A stretch of 64,000 nt of DNA, from positions 62,001-126,000 of the forward strand of contig JAPWJZ010000010.1 in assembly GCA_028283745.1 (NCBI GenBank). Reading direction: 5' to 3'. Positions 7,449-16,628 of the stretch are shown piece by piece. Source of the stretch: Micavibrio sp. (GTDB lineage: Bacteria; Pseudomonadota; Alphaproteobacteria; Micavibrionales; UBA2020). Positions within the stretch are counted from its first letter, which is position 1, and every line of letters begins with the position of its first letter. The position numbers and the translations under genes were made by a program. Under the pieces are notes generated by a model. It made no database searches. It was not told where the DNA came from and worked only from the letters and a program-made list of their open reading frames with translations.

Positions 7449-8798
7449 ATGGACAAGTTAGAAGAATTCATCCGCGAACACAAGATTACGGAAGTTGAAT
7501 GTCTTGTCCCCGACATGGCCGGCATCGCGCGCGGTAAAATCGTCCCTGCGGACAAGCTGCTGCGCATTCTGCGCGAACGCGGCATGCCGCTGCCGGAAAC
7601 CGTCTTTGTGCAGACCGTCACGGGTGACTATCCGGATGACCTGGATGATTACGTAAACCCTACCTACGGCGACGTTTACCTGACGCCCGATGAAGCCACC
7701 GTGCGCATGGTGCCGTGGTACCAGGAAGCAACCGCCCAAATCATTTGCGATGCGTTTTATGCGGATGATACGCCCGTTCCCATGTCCTCCCGCTACATGC
7801 TCAAGAAAGTGGTGCAGGAATACGAGAACCGCGGCTGGTCGCCGATTGTCGCGCCGGAACTTGAATTTTACCTTGTCGCCGTCAATACCGACCCCGACAT
7901 TCCGCTGCAATCGCCCGTCGGCCGTTCGGGCCGCCAGGAAATTGGCCGTCAGGCCTACGGCATCGACGCGGTCAACGAATTCGACCCCGTGTTTGAAGAT
8001 GTCTACGATTATTGCGAAAAGCAGAACATTGACATTGATACCCTGTCGCATGAAGCGGGCGCGGCGCAGATTGAAGTGAACTTCAACCACGGCAACCCCG
8101 TTGAAGCTGCCGACCAGGCCTTCCTGTTCAAGCGCACGGCACGCGAAGTTGCCATGCGCCATGGCGTGTATGCCACCTTCATGGCACAGCCGATGCAGAC
8201 GGAGCCGGGTTCCGCCATGCACATCCACCAGTCGGTTGTTGATACCAAGACGGGCAAAAACCTGTTCGCCACCGATGATGGTCAGGATACCGAAATGTTC
8301 CGCCATTACATCGGCGGCCTGCAGCGTTACCTGCCTTATGCCGTGCCGATGTTCGCGCCGAACGTGAACTCATACCGCCGCTTCGGCCACAAGCAGACGG
8401 ACAGCCCCATTAACGTCGAGTGGGGCGTGGACAACCGCACCGCCGGCCTGCGCGTGCCGATCTCGAAACCCGACAGCCGCCGCGTTGAAAACCGCCTGCC
8501 GGGCGCCGATGGCAACCCGTACCTTACCATCGCCTCGACGCTTGCCTGCGGCCTGCTGGGCATCATGGAGAAAATCGAGCCGACCGAGCAGATCAAGGGC
8601 AGCGCCTATAAAAAAGGCCAGACGCTGCCGTACCACCTGGCGGATGCGCTTAAAAAGTTCAAGTCCTCCAAGCCGCTGGCGGCATTGCTGGGCGAGCGCT
8701 TTGTGAACAGCTACGTTTCCATCAAGGATGCGGAATTCAAGGCTTATAACACCGTGATTTCGTCGTGGGAACGCGCCAACCTGCTGCTGAACGTTTAA
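7449..8798 (+). CDS. puuA: Glutamine-synthetase-family ligase, PuuA-like
   Basis: This 449-residue protein is a type III-like glutamine synthetase fold: EAGAAQIEVNFNH and PGSAMHIHQS metal/ATP motifs, then NRTAGLRVP near the ammonia/glutamate site. The N-terminal FIREHKITEVECLVPDMAGIARGK is typical of gamma-glutamylpolyamine synthetases rather than of GlnA. PuuA joins glutamate to putrescine using ATP, feeding PuuB. The divergent puuB-like neighbour, only 22 bases away, supports this pathway. No puuC, puuD or puuR is nearby, so the pathway is incomplete locally. Confidence 0.88.
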   Translation: MDKLEEFIREHKITEVECLVPDMAGIARGKIVPADKLLRILRERGMPLPETVFVQTVTGDYPDDLDDYVNPTYGDVYLTPDEATVRMVPWYQEATAQIICDAFYADDTPVPMSSRYMLKKVVQEYENRGWSPIVAPELEFYLVAVNTDPDIPLQSPVGRSGRQEIGRQAYGIDAVNEFDPVFEDVYDYCEKQNIDIDTLSHEAGAAQIEVNFNHGNPVEAADQAFLFKRTAREVAMRHGVYATFMAQPMQTEPGSAMHIHQSVVDTKTGKNLFATDDGQDTEMFRHYIGGLQRYLPYAVPMFAPNVNSYRRFGHKQTDSPINVEWGVDNRTAGLRVPISKPDSRRVENRLPGADGNPYLTIASTLACGLLGIMEKIEPTEQIKGSAYKKGQTLPYHLADALKKFKSSKPLAALLGERFVNSYVSIKDAEFKAYNTVISSWERANLLLNV

Positions 8799-8809
8799 TT
8801 AATCCGGCC

Positions 8810-8849
8810 TTATTCCCCCGCATCCGCTTTACGGCGGGGCGGGGGATAA
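8810..8849 (+). terminator. Possible hairpin between puuA-like gene and membrane gene
   Basis: TTATTCCCCCGC and GCGGGGGATAA pair with one bulge. There is no T-run, so this could be a weak terminator or a processing hairpin partly separating puuA from the genes at 8871 onward. Confidence 0.35.
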
Positions 8850-8870
8850 TGCTGCCGCAAGATCAGACAC

Positions 8871-9218
8871 ATGAGCAACGACGACGAAAAAATCCGCCCC
8901 GATAGCAGCGCTTCCTTCGAGGAAGATATTTGCATCCATATCTTCTCCGCCTCGGCAACGCTGCTGGGGGTGTGCCTGACCGTTATCGGCATCATCCGTG
9001 TCGTCATTACCAGCACGCACGTCAATACTTTTGCAGATGATATCGTGGCCTGCGGCGCGGTCATTTTTATGCTGTGCTGCTTTACATCCTATTGGGCCAT
9101 TCGCGCCCGCAGCGTGGGGCGCATGCGCCGGCTTGAAAAAATAGCCGATACGCTTTTCCTTCTCGGGCTCTGCCTGCTGGCGGTGGCCTGCATGTTCATT
9201 ACTTATGCGATTGTTTAA
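8871..9218 (+). CDS. Hypothetical small integral membrane protein
   Basis: This 115-residue protein has an acidic N-terminus followed by three to four hydrophobic segments (around IFSASATLLGVCLTVIGIIRVVI, ACGAVIFMLCCFTSYWAI and TLFLLGLCLLAVACMFITY). No family is recognised with confidence. It is 12 bases upstream of a creA-like gene and probably cotranscribed with it. Confidence 0.65.
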   Translation: MSNDDEKIRPDSSASFEEDICIHIFSASATLLGVCLTVIGIIRVVITSTHVNTFADDIVACGAVIFMLCCFTSYWAIRARSVGRMRRLEKIADTLFLLGLCLLAVACMFITYAIV

Positions 9219-9230
9219 AGGAATAGTTTC

Positions 9231-9740
9231 ATGAAAAATCTTCTCGCCACATTTATGCTGCTGTCACTTGTACTGGCGGCCGGCGTTTCCCATGCCGCCG
9301 ATAGCCGCGATATTGGTGCGGTCAGCACCGCCTTCAAGCTGCTGGGGCCCAACCACAAAATTGTCATTACCGCGTTTGACGACCCCAAGGTTACCGGCGT
9401 GACCTGCTATGTGGCGCGCCCGCGCACCGGCGGCATTAAGGGCGGCCTTGGCCTGGCGGAAGACCCTTCCATCGCCTCCGTATCCTGCGTGCAGACCGGA
9501 CCCATTTCCTATACCGATAAAATCGAAGGCGATGATGAAGGTGAAAAAGTTTTCGACGAGCATCGCTCCTTCATTTTCAAGACGCTGCAAATCGACCGGC
9601 TGTACGACCACCAGAACGGCAGCCTTGTCTACGTCGTGCGCACCACGCGTATTATCGAAGGCTCGCCCGACACCTCCATCTCCGTCGTCGCGCCCATGGC
9701 CTGGAACGGCACCCAGCCCGCAAAGCCGGTACTGAAGTGA
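9231..9740 (+). CDS. creA: CreA family protein, periplasmic
   Basis: The 169-residue protein has a signal peptide (MKNLLATFMLLSLVLAAGVSHA) and the CreA signature: IVITAFDDPKVTGVTCYVARPRTGG, GGLGLAEDPSIASVSCVQTGPI and LQIDRLYD. Its two Cys residues are conserved in the family. The biochemical role of CreA is unknown despite its conservation in proteobacteria. Its stop is followed after one base by a GTG-start ankyrin gene. Confidence 0.92.
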   Translation: MKNLLATFMLLSLVLAAGVSHAADSRDIGAVSTAFKLLGPNHKIVITAFDDPKVTGVTCYVARPRTGGIKGGLGLAEDPSIASVSCVQTGPISYTDKIEGDDEGEKVFDEHRSFIFKTLQIDRLYDHQNGSLVYVVRTTRIIEGSPDTSISVVAPMAWNGTQPAKPVLK

Positions 9741-9741
9741 C

Positions 9742-10476
9742 GTGACCGCCGCCGTCGATATTCTTGCGCAGGCTGCTGCGGGCATCTTCGTGCATGTCGG
9801 CGATTTTTTAGCGCTGGACGGTGCGCAGGTGAATGCGGCGGATGCGCAGGGATGGACGCTGCTGCATTATGTCGCCGCCGCCGAAGCCAGGGGGCAGGAT
9901 GTGGATGATAGCGTCCATATGCTGCTGCAGGCAGGGGCGGATATTCATGTCGTGAACGGGCAGGGCGATACGCCGTTTAACATTGCCGCGCCGGCATCCC
10001 CCACATGTGGCCGCTTGATGACCGAGCATTGGCTGGGGCAGGCGCTGATGGGGCGGGGTGCGAAAGGGGTGAACGACCGCAGCGGTTCCCACCAGTCGAC
10101 CCTTGCGCAATACATGGCCAAATGGTCGCGGGATGAAGACATTGAAACGCAGCTGACGCAGGCCGTTGCCGCGGGTATGAAGCTTGATGTCAGGAACGGC
10201 GCGGGCTGGACGCCGGTTACCGCCGCAGCCGCCATGGGCAGGGCCGCGATTGTGGAGGCTTTTGTCTGGCACTACGATTACGCCGCCATTGCCGCCCGCA
10301 CGGTGGAGGAATATGTGGCGCAGTACGGCGGCTGCCGCGTGGTGTATGCGGCAGGGCTGGATGCCGGCGGAGTCGCACAGGCCCGCCTGACGCAGGACAA
10401 AAACCTGACATCTGTTCAAAAGAGTGATTATGCAAAAACGATCGCTTTTATTTTGCTAAAGCTTTCAGGCGGCTAG
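9742..10476 (+). CDS. Ankyrin-repeat-like protein
   Basis: This 244-residue protein starts at GTG one base after the creA stop. Ankyrin-type units are visible at NAADAQGWTLLHYVAAAEA, GADIHVVNGQGDTPFNIAAPA and LDVRNGAGWTPVTAAAAMGRAAIVEAFVWH. No export signal is seen. It differs from the pair at the left edge in lacking their shared basic tail. The ORF may be part of an operon 8871-10476. Confidence 0.7.
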   Translation: MTAAVDILAQAAAGIFVHVGDFLALDGAQVNAADAQGWTLLHYVAAAEARGQDVDDSVHMLLQAGADIHVVNGQGDTPFNIAAPASPTCGRLMTEHWLGQALMGRGAKGVNDRSGSHQSTLAQYMAKWSRDEDIETQLTQAVAAGMKLDVRNGAGWTPVTAAAAMGRAAIVEAFVWHYDYAAIAARTVEEYVAQYGGCRVVYAAGLDAGGVAQARLTQDKNLTSVQKSDYAKTIAFILLKLSGG

Positions 10477-10578
10477 CAGGTAACGCTCCAGTTATCCCCA
10501 GTCTTTGCTTGCCCGCTGCCGTCATCGGCGTAGCCTGAATAGGCTTACACAAAACCACTAAAAAACTAGGAGGCACTC

Positions 10579-10653
10579 ATGACAAAGCCCAATCAACAGA
10601 AACCGGCTCAAAAAGCACCGCAACCGCCCAAACCGGCTGCGCCGAAGCCTTAA
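10579..10653 (+). CDS. 24-aa Pro/Lys/Gln-rich peptide
   Basis: This ORF is too short for the track. MTKPNQQKPAQKAPQPPKPAAPKP is preceded by a near-perfect AGGAGG ribosome site at ideal spacing and followed 21 bases later by its own intrinsic terminator. It therefore looks like an independent mini-transcript. The composition (Pro, Lys, Gln, Ala only, after the first residues) suggests an unstructured cationic peptide. No function can be assigned. Confidence 0.55.
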   Translation: MTKPNQQKPAQKAPQPPKPAAPKP

Positions 10654-10673
10654 GTCGCTTCCCTAGCTAAAGA

Positions 10674-10708
10674 AACCCCGCTGTGGTCGCGAACCGGCGG
10701 GGTTTTTT
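10674..10708 (+). terminator. Intrinsic terminator after the 24-aa ORF
   Basis: AACCCCGC pairs with GCGGGGTT across a 15-base loop, then a run of Ts. Confidence 0.8.
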
Positions 10709-10847
10709 ATGCCTGCGAATAGCGGGTTCTATTATTGCGAAGATTTATGCTGCAGTGCGTTTTTACTTCTCCCGCACGTGATTGGTTGATTATAGTGCGG
10801 CTCATTTCAACAGCCTTTTAATGCAAAACAGGAAACGGGTCATCACC

Positions 10848-11969
10848 ATGACGAACGCGCCTCAGAACAATTCATCCCGCTGGACGGAAAAAGCCGCCAA
10901 TGACTGGTACAAGGCACAACCGCTGCTGATGGGTGCAAACTATGTGCCCGCCAGCGCCAGCAACCAGATTGAAATGTGGCAGAAGGATACGTTCAATATT
11001 GCCGAGATTGATAAAGAACTCGGCTGGGCGAAAAACCTTGGCATGAATACCATGCGCGTTTTCCTGCATGACCTCGTCTGGCAGGAAGATGCGGAAGGGT
11101 ACAAGCAGCGCCTCGAGCAGTTTTTGCAGGTCGCTGAAAAACACGGCATCAAGCCGCTGTTCGTGCTGTTTGATTCCGTCTGGAACCCCGCGCCGCATAC
11201 CGGCCCGCAGGAAGAACCTGCCTTTGGCGTGCATAACGCCGGCTGGGTGCAGGGCCCCGGCGCTGCAGTATTGCAGGATGCATCGCAACATGGCCGTTTG
11301 AAGGATTACGTCGAAGGCGTCGTTGGCGCTTTCGCGCAAGATAAACGCGTGCTGGGCTGGGATGTCTGGAACGAGCCAGACAATGAAAACGGCGCAAGCT
11401 ATGGCAGCAAAGAAGCGGCCAATAAAATCGCGCTGGTTGCGCCGCTGCTGGATAAAGTCTTTGACTGGGCGCGCAGCGTATCACCCGCGCAGCCGTTGAC
11501 ATCCGGCGTATGGATTGGCGAGTGGGACAATATCAACGCTGTCAACGAAGTGCAGCAGGTGCAGCTGAAACAGTCTGACATCATTACATTCCACAATTAC
11601 GCGCCCGCCGATGATTTCGAGCGCCGCGTGAAATATCTGGCGGAAAATAACCGCCCGCTGCTTTGCACCGAATACATGGCGCGCCCCGCCGGCAGCACCT
11701 TCGAGGCGATTTTGCCAGTCGCGGAAAAACACAACATCGGCCTTTATAACTGGGGTTTCGTGCAGGGCCGCACCCAAACGCACCTGCCGTGGGATTCATG
11801 GCAGAAGCCGTACGATCAGGCTCCGCCGCCCGTCTGGTTCCATGAAATCCTGAAGGCGGATGGTTCGCCTTACCGCGACGCTGAGGCTGACCTTATCAAG
11901 AATTACAACCAGCGCAACGCCAAGGCCACCCCCGCACCTGCGAGTACGCCGAAGTTCAAGCTGGGCTGA
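10848..11969 (+). CDS. Clan GH-A glycoside hydrolase-like protein (GH5/cellulase-like)
   Basis: A TIM-barrel glycosidase-like protein of about 373 residues. The general acid/base Glu is in WDVWNEPDN and a candidate nucleophile Glu in LLCTEYMARP, the usual clan A arrangement. Other barrel motifs are LGMNTMRVFLHDLVW and IKPLFVLFD. There is no signal peptide, so it may be cytoplasmic or exported by another route. The track starts at 10782; I prefer ATG 10848 after AGGAAACGGG. A terminator follows the stop. Substrate is unknown. Confidence 0.75.
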   Translation: MTNAPQNNSSRWTEKAANDWYKAQPLLMGANYVPASASNQIEMWQKDTFNIAEIDKELGWAKNLGMNTMRVFLHDLVWQEDAEGYKQRLEQFLQVAEKHGIKPLFVLFDSVWNPAPHTGPQEEPAFGVHNAGWVQGPGAAVLQDASQHGRLKDYVEGVVGAFAQDKRVLGWDVWNEPDNENGASYGSKEAANKIALVAPLLDKVFDWARSVSPAQPLTSGVWIGEWDNINAVNEVQQVQLKQSDIITFHNYAPADDFERRVKYLAENNRPLLCTEYMARPAGSTFEAILPVAEKHNIGLYNWGFVQGRTQTHLPWDSWQKPYDQAPPPVWFHEILKADGSPYRDAEADLIKNYNQRNAKATPAPASTPKFKLG

Positions 11970-11995
11970 TTCATTCAGCGCCATAAAGGCCAAAG

Positions 11996-12027
11996 AAAAA
12001 CCCCGCCATCGCTGGCGGGGTTTTTTT
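11996..12027. terminator. Bidirectional terminator between GH-like gene and clpX
   Basis: AAAAACCCCGCC and GGCGGGGTTTTTTT pair around ATCGCT. It sits between convergent genes and has T-runs on both strands. Confidence 0.9.
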
Positions 12028-12049
12028 ATCGCTTGAAGGCGAGGGGAGG

Positions 12050-13372
12050 TTACGACGCGGCGGCCGTTTCCTCTTCATCCTTCTTGTCTTTTGCTTCCTT
12101 GGCTTTCTTGTCCTTGTCTTTCGCTTTCTTCTTGTCGGAGAAGACGAGGACAGGAGCGGTGCCGTTGGTGACGTTTTCGCCCTTCACGAGAACTTCCTCA
12201 ACGCCTTCCATGCCCGGCAGGTCGAACATGGTGTCGAGGAGGATGATCTCGAGGATGGAGCGCAGGCCGCGGGCGCCGGTGTTGCGCTCGATAGCGCGTT
12301 TGGCGATTTCGCGGAGTGCGTCGTCCTGGAAGGTCAGCTTGACGCCTTCGATGTCAAAGAGGCGCGCGTACTGTTTGGTCAGCGCGTTCTTCGGCTCGGT
12401 CAGGATGGTGATGAGCGCGGTTTCATCCAGGTCGTCCAGCGTTGCCAGCACGGGCAGGCGGCCGACGAACTCGGGGATAAGGCCGAATTTCAGAAGGTCG
12501 TCCGTCTGCATTTCGCGCAGGACTTCGCCGGCGCGGCGTTCATCGGGGCCCTTCACGTCGGTGCCGAAACCGATGGAGTTGGTACGGCCGCGTTTCGAGA
12601 TGATTTTGTCGATGCCCGCAAAGGCGCCGCCGCAGATGAAGAGGATGTTGGTCGTATCCACTTGCAGGAATTCCTGCTGCGGGTGCTTGCGGCCGCCCTG
12701 CGGCGGAACGGAGGCCATGGTGCCTTCCATCAGCTTCAGCAGGGCCTGCTGCACGCCTTCGCCCGACACGTCGCGGGTGATGGACGGGTTATCCGACTTA
12801 CGGGAGATTTTATCAACTTCGTCGATGTAGACGATGCCGCGTTGTGCACGCTCGATGTTGTAATCGCACGCCTGCAGCAGCTTCAGGACGATGTTCTCCA
12901 CGTCTTCGCCGACGTAACCGGCTTCGGTCAGCGTCGTCGCGTCGGTCATGGTGAAGGGAACGTCAAGAATGCGGGCAAGGGTTTGCGCCAGCAGCGTCTT
13001 GCCTGAACCGGTCGGGCCGATGAGCAGGATGTTGGATTTGGCGAGTTCGATTTCCGAACCTTTCGCCAGGCCTTCATCGATGCGCTTGTAGTGGTTATGC
13101 ACGGCAACCGACAGCACGCGTTTCGCGCGGTCCTGGCCGATGACGTAATCATCAAGCACCTTCTTGATCTCTTTCGGGGTGGGGATGCCCTTGCCCGACT
13201 TGACCAGCTGCGTCTTGTCCTCTTCCTGGATGATGTCCATGCAGAGTTCGACGCATTCATTGCAAATGAATACATTGGGGCCCGCGATCAGCTTGCGCAC
13301 TTCATGCTGGCTTTTGCCGCAGAAGGAGCAGTACAGCGTGTTTTTCGAATCCCCTGAACCGGTCTTGCTCAT
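12050..13372 (-). CDS. clpX: ATP-dependent protease unfoldase subunit ClpX
   Basis: The 440-residue protein has the N-terminal zinc-binding domain ([14 protein letters not shown]), Walker A GPTGSGKT, a GYVG pore loop, Walker [11 protein letters not shown] and the sensor-2 motif GARGLRS. ClpX unfolds substrates and feeds ClpP. Compared with typical ClpX it carries a highly charged C-terminal extension ([27 protein letters not shown]). clpP is usually adjacent upstream; here the upstream neighbour is a divergent sufE instead. Confidence 0.98.
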   Translation of the reverse strand: MSKTGSGDSKNTLYCSFCGKSQHEVRKLIAGPNVFICNECVELCMDIIQEEDKTQLVKSGKGIPTPKEIKKVLDDYVIGQDRAKRVLSVAVHNHYKRIDEGLAKGSEIELAKSNILLIGPTGSGKTLLAQTLARILDVPFTMTDATTLTEAGYVGEDVENIVLKLLQACDYNIERAQRGIVYIDEVDKISRKSDNPSITRDVSGEGVQQALLKLMEGTMASVPPQGGRKHPQQEFLQVDTTNILFICGGAFAGIDKIISKRGRTNSIGFGTDVKGPDERRAGEVLREMQTDDLLKFGLIPEFVGRLPVLATLDDLDETALITILTEPKNALTKQYARLFDIEGVKLTFQDDALREIAKRAIERNTGARGLRSILEIILLDTMFDLPGMEGVEEVLVKGENVTNGTAPVLVFSDKKKAKDKDKKAKEAKDKKDEEETAAAS

Positions 13373-13583
13373 ATTATTCTTTTTCCTTTTCTATTCCGCC
13401 CCCGGCCTTTCCCAAGACCAGGGTTATATCCTTAAGATAGAACAGTGCGCGCGCGTTGCCAACCGTTCTTGATCAGTGATTTAGTGACAAAATGCAGTCC
13501 CGAGGAAATAGCCCACTTCGCCCTTGGCTTTCAAGCCTGATTCACCCTATTTTAAGCCTGTATTGCATTAAGAAAGACTTAGC

Positions 13584-13997
13584 GTGAATATGTCTATTGA
13601 CGAGCTTGTGGATAACTTTCAGGCCTTTGACGACTGGGAAAGCCGGTATGAGTACCTGATTGACCTCGGCAAACACCTGCCGCCGATGGATGACGCCCTT
13701 AAAACCCCCTCCACGCGGGTTTCCGGCTGCCTTTCTGAAGTTTGGATGGTTTTAAGCTGGGACAAGGACGGCCGCGTAGCTTTGCTGGCGGATAGTGATG
13801 CCGTGCTGGTGAAGGGGCTTATCGCCGTTGTATCCGCCCTGTTTGTCGGCAAAACAGCGGCAGAGGCCGCCAAGGTGGATGTCGCAGGCGAATTCGCGCG
13901 GCTTGGCCTTGACCAGCACATCAGCCCCAACCGCCGTAACGGCTTCTTTTCGATGGTGCAGCGGGTAAAGGTATTTACCGCAGCCCCGAATACTTGA
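13584..13997 (+). CDS. sufE: Cysteine desulfuration protein SufE
   Basis: A 137-residue SufE. The sulfur-accepting Cys lies in TRVSGCLSEVWM. SufE takes persulfide sulfur from SufS and passes it to the SufBCD scaffold for Fe-S cluster assembly. The frame begins at GTG with an in-frame ATG two codons later; either could be used. No suf operon is adjacent, as is common for alphaproteobacterial sufE. Its 3' end overlaps the convergent gene by 23 bases. Confidence 0.93.
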   Translation: MNMSIDELVDNFQAFDDWESRYEYLIDLGKHLPPMDDALKTPSTRVSGCLSEVWMVLSWDKDGRVALLADSDAVLVKGLIAVVSALFVGKTAAEAAKVDVAGEFARLGLDQHISPNRRNGFFSMVQRVKVFTAAPNT

Positions 13998-14577
13998 TGG
14001 ATTTGGACATGGTGTCGTACCATGTCTGGTACATTTTATTTTCAACGCTATAGCTGACTTGCACAACCATGATGCTGCTGAGGCCCACAAGGTAATGCAC
14101 GGCGTTGAAGTGCAGGGCGTTATTCTGGTCGGCAGAAAAACCCGTTACCGTTGCCCACTTGAGTGTGTCGCTGCCGCCGGAAAAATGCTCTTCCCGCTGG
14201 TCCAGCTGCACATCTTTTAGTGAATCGCCAATTGCCTTCATCATCTTTTCCTTGGTGAGGGAGATGAGGAAGTCGCGCTCCGCCTTCAGGAAGGTGATTT
14301 TAACGTCAAACGTATCGCCGGTATCAGGATCGACGCGGGTCAGCGTGGCAATTTCACCAACCGAGCCGAATTTAGGCGGCGTGTCGAGGAAGGGGATGAC
14401 ATATTTGCCATCGGCCCACAAAGTCTGGCCGGTCGGCGCATCCGGCAGCTGGATGCTATATTCCGCATCGTTCTGGATGTAGGTATAGCCGCCGTGCAGA
14501 ACGTTGGCCTGCGAAGGCTGCGCTGCCGCAAGGGTCATCAGAAAAGCTGCCACCAAGCTGATAATCTTCTTTGTCAT
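13975..14577 (-). CDS. Hypothetical secreted protein
   Basis: This protein of about 200 residues has a signal peptide (MTKKIISLVAAFLMTLAAAQPSQA); the mature part is predicted beta-rich (GGYTYIQNDAEYSIQLPDAP, WATVTGFSADQNNALHF). No family is recognised. The track adds four residues (MDEG) upstream; the ATG at 14577 gives a cleaner signal sequence. The 3' end overlaps sufE on the opposite strand. Confidence 0.65.
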   Translation of the reverse strand: MTKKIISLVAAFLMTLAAAQPSQANVLHGGYTYIQNDAEYSIQLPDAPTGQTLWADGKYVIPFLDTPPKFGSVGEIATLTRVDPDTGDTFDVKITFLKAERDFLISLTKEKMMKAIGDSLKDVQLDQREEHFSGGSDTLKWATVTGFSADQNNALHFNAVHYLVGLSSIMVVQVSYSVENKMYQTWYDTMSKSIKYSGLR

Positions 14578-14650
14578 GCCTTCATCCATTTCCGGCGGAA
14601 TGTTTTAAGTTGCGAGCGTCATTATAACACTTTTAAAAGTCCCGTGAATA

Positions 14651-15991
14651 TCAAGCTTTCGCGGGTTGCCAAGTTGCGGCTTCCGCCGCTGCCTGCTCGC
14701 CGTTTAACATATTCTTGACTTCATGCGGCTGACCATCCTTGAAGGACGGGAACCAGACGTAGGGGATGCCTTTTTTCTCCGCATAGGCCAGCTGGCGCTT
14801 AATTTTGCTGTCGGAGTGGAAAAGCTCCACATTCAGTCCCTTGGCGCGCAGGGTTTGCGCCACCTGCGCGGCTTCGGCGCGGCGCGCTTCTTCCGGCAGC
14901 ACCACCAGCACATCGGTCGGGGCCTTGCGTCCGGCGGGAATTTGCCCGCGGTCCATGAGCAGGCCGAAAAGGCGGGTGAGGCCAATCGACAGGCCAACGC
15001 CCGGCAATTTCTGGTGAATGAAGGAACCGGCAAGGTCGTCGTACCGTCCGCCGCCGCCAATCGCCATGGGCGGCATGGGCTTTGCCGCTGTTTTATCTTC
15101 GGCAAAGCGCGCTTCCAGCACGGTGCCGGTGTAGTAATCCAGCCCGCGGATAATGCCAAGGTCCGCCACCACCGCGCCCTTCGGCAGGTGGCCAAGGTTG
15201 TCGATGACGAATTTAAGTTCGGAGATACCTTGCGTCATAAGGTCGCTGGATACGCCCAGCGACTGCACCTGTTCAGCAAAGCCGGAATCGAATGTTTTGA
15301 TATTGACGAAGGAGAGCGCTTTTTGCGCAATGTCTGCCGCGATGCCTTGCTCTGCCAGCATTTTCAAAACAGCTTCCGCGCCGATTTTATCGAGCTTGTC
15401 GAGCGTGCGGGTGACAATGCCGGGGTCGCTGATGCCAAGGCCCGCAATATAACCCATGAGGATTTTGCGGTTGCTGATGCGCAGCTCCACCGGCGGAATA
15501 CCAAGGGCTTGGTATGCCTCGAACAGCACGGCGGGCAGTTCGGCATCGAAGTGCAGCGGCAGCTCGTCGATGTTCACGACGTCGATATCGCACTGGTAAA
15601 ATTCGCGGTAACGACCTTTTTGCGGACGCTCGCCGCGCCACGACTTCTGCATCTGGTAACGCTTGAAGGGGAAGGTGAGGTCGCCAAAGTGCTGTGCCAC
15701 GTAACGCGCCATCGGCACCGTCAGGTCAAAGTGCAGGGCAAGGCGCGCTTCCTTGTCGCCTTCCTCGGCATGCAGGCGAGTGAGGGTGTAGATTTCTTTT
15801 TCAGTCTCGCCGCCCTTGGCCAGCAATGCGTCAATTTCCTCGACCGCGGGAGTTTCAATGTTGCAGAAGCCGTAGCTTTCAAAAACCTTGCGGATTTTAT
15901 CCATCCACTCCAGCTCGACGGCGCGGTATTCCGGCAGCCATTCGGGAAAACCGGAGACGGCTTTGGGTTTGTGGACTTTTTGGTCGGACAT
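14651..15991 (-). CDS. hisS: Histidine--tRNA ligase
   Basis: A class II synthetase of about 446 residues: motif 2 region FKRYQMQKSWRGERPQKGRYREFYQCDID, the histidine-binding RGLDYYTGTVLE, and motif 3 with GGGGRYDDL and GVGLSIGLTRLF. The C-terminal anticodon-binding domain follows (DVLVVLPEEARRAEAAQVAQTLR). It charges tRNA-His with histidine. The track start at 16045 is too early; ATG 15991 (MSDQKVHKPKAVSG) has an AGAAAG ribosome site and matches the family. Confidence 0.97.
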   Translation of the reverse strand: MSDQKVHKPKAVSGFPEWLPEYRAVELEWMDKIRKVFESYGFCNIETPAVEEIDALLAKGGETEKEIYTLTRLHAEEGDKEARLALHFDLTVPMARYVAQHFGDLTFPFKRYQMQKSWRGERPQKGRYREFYQCDIDVVNIDELPLHFDAELPAVLFEAYQALGIPPVELRISNRKILMGYIAGLGISDPGIVTRTLDKLDKIGAEAVLKMLAEQGIAADIAQKALSFVNIKTFDSGFAEQVQSLGVSSDLMTQGISELKFVIDNLGHLPKGAVVADLGIIRGLDYYTGTVLEARFAEDKTAAKPMPPMAIGGGGRYDDLAGSFIHQKLPGVGLSIGLTRLFGLLMDRGQIPAGRKAPTDVLVVLPEEARRAEAAQVAQTLRAKGLNVELFHSDSKIKRQLAYAEKKGIPYVWFPSFKDGQPHEVKNMLNGEQAAAEAATWQPAKA

Positions 15992-16176
15992 GGTTTTTCT
16001 TTCTAAAAACAGCGCTTTTGACCGAATGAATTTAAACGAAAACAAGGGGCTAACGCCAGAGGGAAGTACCGTATGGAACCATAAGCACCTCCGCTCGTTT
16101 GTCTATCCGATACAAACCTTCAGGGGCCAGCGTCCGGCTTCAATGCGTAACCCACTAAAGACAAAGGAAAAAACAC

Positions 16177-16566
16177 ATGAAAAAGATTCTCCTCACCGCA
16201 GCTATCCTGTCCTTCGCTTTCGCCGCCCCCGTTTTCGCGGCTGATACTGAATTTAAAAGCGAAACCAGCGTTTCCAAAAGCGACGACGGCGACGTAAAAG
16301 CCGAGACCACGTCCAGTGCGACCGACGCTGCCGGCACCGATACCAAAGCCGAGAAAAAAGTGACCGTCGATAAAGACGACAAAGGCAACTACAAGAAAAC
16401 GACCGAGACGAAAGCGAAGAAAGACCCCAAAGGCCTCTTCAACTCGTCCAAGTCCTCCACCAAGGACACCGTTGAGAAAAAAGACGGCAAAATGACCACC
16501 GAGCATGAGAAAAAAGTCGACGGCGATACCGTTGAAGAATCCAAAACCGAAGGCAGCGCAGAATAA
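16177..16566 (+). CDS. Hypothetical secreted Lys/Asp/Thr-rich protein
   Basis: A 129-residue protein with a signal peptide (MKKILLTAAILSFAFAAPVFA). The mature part is low-complexity and highly charged, with repeating KK(V/T)xxDxD and TTE.K segments (DKDDKGNYKKTTETKAKKD), and is probably disordered in the periplasm. A good ribosome site (AAAGGAAAA) and a following terminator show a monocistronic unit. No family is recognised. Confidence 0.7.
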   Translation: MKKILLTAAILSFAFAAPVFAADTEFKSETSVSKSDDGDVKAETTSSATDAAGTDTKAEKKVTVDKDDKGNYKKTTETKAKKDPKGLFNSSKSSTKDTVEKKDGKMTTEHEKKVDGDTVEESKTEGSAE

Positions 16567-16585
16567 CTTCTGACGCTTTCAATAG

Positions 16586-16621
16586 AAAAACCCGCCGGAT
16601 TTATTTCCGGCGGGTTTTTTT
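16586..16621. terminator. Terminator between the charged secreted gene and cobT
   Basis: AAAAACCCGCCGGA pairs with TCCGGCGGGTTTTTTT around a TTTATT loop. It serves the rightward gene and can serve the convergent cobT. Confidence 0.9.
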
Positions 16622-16628
16622 GTTGTCC

